DNA from: Metopolophium dirhodum
Taxonomy: Eukaryota; Arthropoda; Insecta; Hemiptera; Aphididae
Reading direction: 5' to 3'
DNA: 64,000 nucleotides
NCBI RefSeq assembly: GCF_019925205.1
Contig: NC_083568.1
Coordinates: 23,558,393 to 23,622,392 of the forward strand
Shown here: in pieces, positions 61,888 through 64,000 of the stretch
How the letters are laid out: the number at the start of each line of letters is the position of its first letter
How positions within the stretch are numbered: position 1 is the stretch's first letter
Position numbers and translations under genes: made by a program
The notes under the pieces: generated by a model
Databases searched by the model: none
What the model was told of the DNA's origin: nothing
The model's input: the letters and a program-made list of their open reading frames with translations, nothing else

Positions 61888-63654
61888 TAAGATCAAATAA
61901 GATATAGGTTATTGACTATTGTCATAGGCGATTTATATGGTTTTTCTTTTTTTCTTTTGGAAATGGGAGAAGTGGTTTTATAATATTATGTTCTATTACA
62001 TACAAAATAGTAAATACCTTAATAGTTTTAACTTTAAGCTTTGGTTTTTTTTCAAACACTCCGTTTGTTTATGCATAATATCTGGGATCGGGATAAAAAT
62101 CATTTAACTGACCAAGTGCGATAACTCTGCACAGGCGCACAGCGACATGGATTTATAACAAAAATTGGTCAAAACAACAGATATGATAATCAATATTTTC
62201 CGACAACAATATATCAATTCGATAATAATTCCGCGCATACAATAACGGCCACAATATAAAATATGACGTATTATACTACCTATATATATTACTTTTACGT
62301 CCTACACCAAGCTAGCGTTGTTTGGTAACCAAATAATGTGCACATAGGGCTGTACGTTTTGTATTAATAATTAATATACGAAACAAATATACAAGGCGTA
62401 TACTGCAGTACCTATACTATATAGGAACCTATAAAACAAGCCCCGCCGGATATAGATGGATATCGCCATTATACATTATTATTATTATTACGCCGATTAG
62501 AACACAATATAGAACGATATAATATATATTATGTATATAGTACATTGTATATAGTGACTTAGATATATAATAATAATCTAAAACGGGTTAAACATAACGA
62601 CATTTTTTTTGTGGGTGCGATTTTTGTATATATGCTACCGATATATAATATACAGACGGTCTACGTTATTATACACTTAAGTACGTAATATATACATATA
62701 TGTACGCTGTATATTATGGATAGGTACCTACGACGATGAGCTCGCGCGACGTTAAACCAGGGTACACAATTATATTACCGCACCTCAATCCGTTGTCGTA
62801 TCTGGACATTGTGTGCCCCTCGTGAGTTTTTCACACGCAAGTAATTCATTAAATTTCCTCTCTGCGTACGGTATACGATAAGTGGTGTGTGAGTATGTAG
62901 TGTGTGTACACTGAACAGTGTACATAATATGTACGTCACGGAAAAGAGGAGTGTCACTGTGTGCATGTATACACACCATACACGGACACACGGTGCAGAC
63001 GCGCACTAACTTGAAATTATAAATTTCTAATATTCTTAAGTAGGTACATGGTATAGTATAATAGGTACTATGTATTGGTAGGGCGAGAAACCAAACAAAA
63101 AATAAACGAATCTCGATCACGTCATACTAACGCAAAAAAGTATACCGACACAAGTGACGACTGATCATTGTAGTAAGAGAAAAGCGCTACGACTTTTTTT
63201 TTTTCATCTCTCACGTCACCTTGCCCACCCATAGTTAGGTTAGGTCTATGAGTCCATACTATGGCTGCGTGTGTATTATACGTATAGACATAGCGATATA
63301 ATTACAGTCATCGGTAACACTATAATATGTACCTATACATTATGCAGGGTTATTATAAGAAGAGTCAAATTTTAACGTCATGTATACATGTAATATGATG
63401 TATCCGATCACTTTTATTTTGGAGGAGCGGGAGACTATGGACATAGTTTTACAAGGCTTTCCCCTTTATACCCTCTACTTTTAACCTGAGGATAATGTCC
63501 CATAATATGTACTTAATATTTGTATGTCACGTTATTATTTTACAAAGGTTTTACTTGGATTTTCCAAACATGTATTATATCATTTTGGCAACAAATCTCG
63601 ATCTATATGATCAACCGTTATTGCGAGTGTGTATTATATTATAGTGTTGTGCAG
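61888..63654. other. Non-coding upstream of the right-edge exon
   Basis: AT-rich, with TA-repeat stretches and no recognisable gene. The last bases before 63655 (attatagtgttgtgcag) form a plausible splice acceptor for the next exon. Overlapping minus-strand frames at 62775-63120 show nothing recognisable. Confidence 0.45.
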
Positions 63655-63656
63655 TG

Positions 63657-63732
63657 ATGAAACGAGTCTTGATCACCTCCTGCCCGACGGACACGTACTG
63701 CCCGTTTCCCGAGGATTACGCCACGGATCAAG
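63657..63732 (+). CDS. Coding exon of an unknown gene, continues beyond window
   Basis: After an acceptor (gtgttgtgcag, AG at 63653-63654) an ATG at 63657 opens MKRVLITSCPTDTYCPFPED plus YATDQ, ending at a strong donor G|GTAAGATG (intron begins 63733). It is 76 nt, so it leaves phase 1. The base composition is clearly less AT-rich than the flanks, as expected for coding DNA. The two cysteines could belong to an extracellular domain, but I do not recognise the protein. If joined to an upstream phase-1 exon, the ATG might be internal. Confidence 0.5.
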
Positions 63733-64000
63733 GTAAGATGCACAAAGTCATCTATATTATTCACAGGTTCCTCGAACGAATATAGACGATTTCATACACC
63801 TTTGCAACTTTACCGACCTTTGTTTAGAAATAAGGATTTATTGCAATTATATATTATAATATACCATGGGAAATCCGAGGGAAACCTTGGCTAAAATAAT
63901 CGGGTAACGCCCTGCATTATATTCCTTCGTCACGTTTATTGTTAAATCCACTTTCCCATCCTGGGTAACTATAAACAAGTAAAAAATCTTTTGTTTTAAA

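Noticed and set aside
1..64000. CRISPR arrays, operons or bacterial genes
   Set aside because: The DNA is intron-rich eukaryotic; the tandem repeats found are minisatellites or duplicated exons without spacer-repeat structure.

Overview
The window looks like nuclear DNA of a sap-feeding insect, most probably an aphid. It is strongly AT-rich, every gene is split by spliceosomal introns, and it carries a complete arthropod beta-heavy-spectrin (karst) gene. Tiny introns, tRNA-derived SINEs, hAT MITEs and Helitrons fill most of the space between genes. The aphid assignment rests on overall character and recognised repeat styles, not on a database match.

Layout. (1) 175-5294, minus: a multi-exon gene derived from a hAT transposase, with two tandem BED zinc-finger exons; it runs off the left edge and its introns hold two hAT MITEs and a SINE. 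(2) 6231-12423, minus: an eight-exon RecQ helicase closest in motifs to WRN, reconstructed in frame as 462 aa. It holds the helicase core and a short zinc-binding piece only. Its large second intron carries a three-level transposon nest (SINE < hAT < retroposed GC-rich sequence) and a large inverted-repeat element. (3) 20029-22295, minus: an unrecognised gene built from phase-0 microexons, most exactly 54 nt (18 codons), including five near-identical tandem copies; reconstructed as about 257 aa. Its start codon and upstream sequence align with those of the helicase gene. (4) 23140-27015: a hAT element that contains a Helitron and a decayed DDE-type transposon. (5) 31977-52342, minus: karst, with CH1-CH2, the spectrin-repeat array with an inserted SH3, a PH domain and a proline-rich tail ending in a possible PDZ ligand. 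(6) 52.4-64 kb: mostly non-coding, with a candidate signal-peptide exon (58349-58492, plus), a second Helitron of the same family (61137-61887, minus), and a first coding exon of an unknown plus-strand gene (63657-63732).

The genes do not form a pathway. Karst is a membrane-cytoskeleton protein of apical epithelial membranes, the helicase is a nuclear DNA-repair type enzyme, and the other genes are unknown or transposon-derived. The least expected items are the microexon gene and its apparent sharing of a 5' region with the helicase, and the nested mobile elements whose target duplications can be read directly. Exon joins were worked out by hand from splice sites, phase and protein continuity; no search or alignment program was available.
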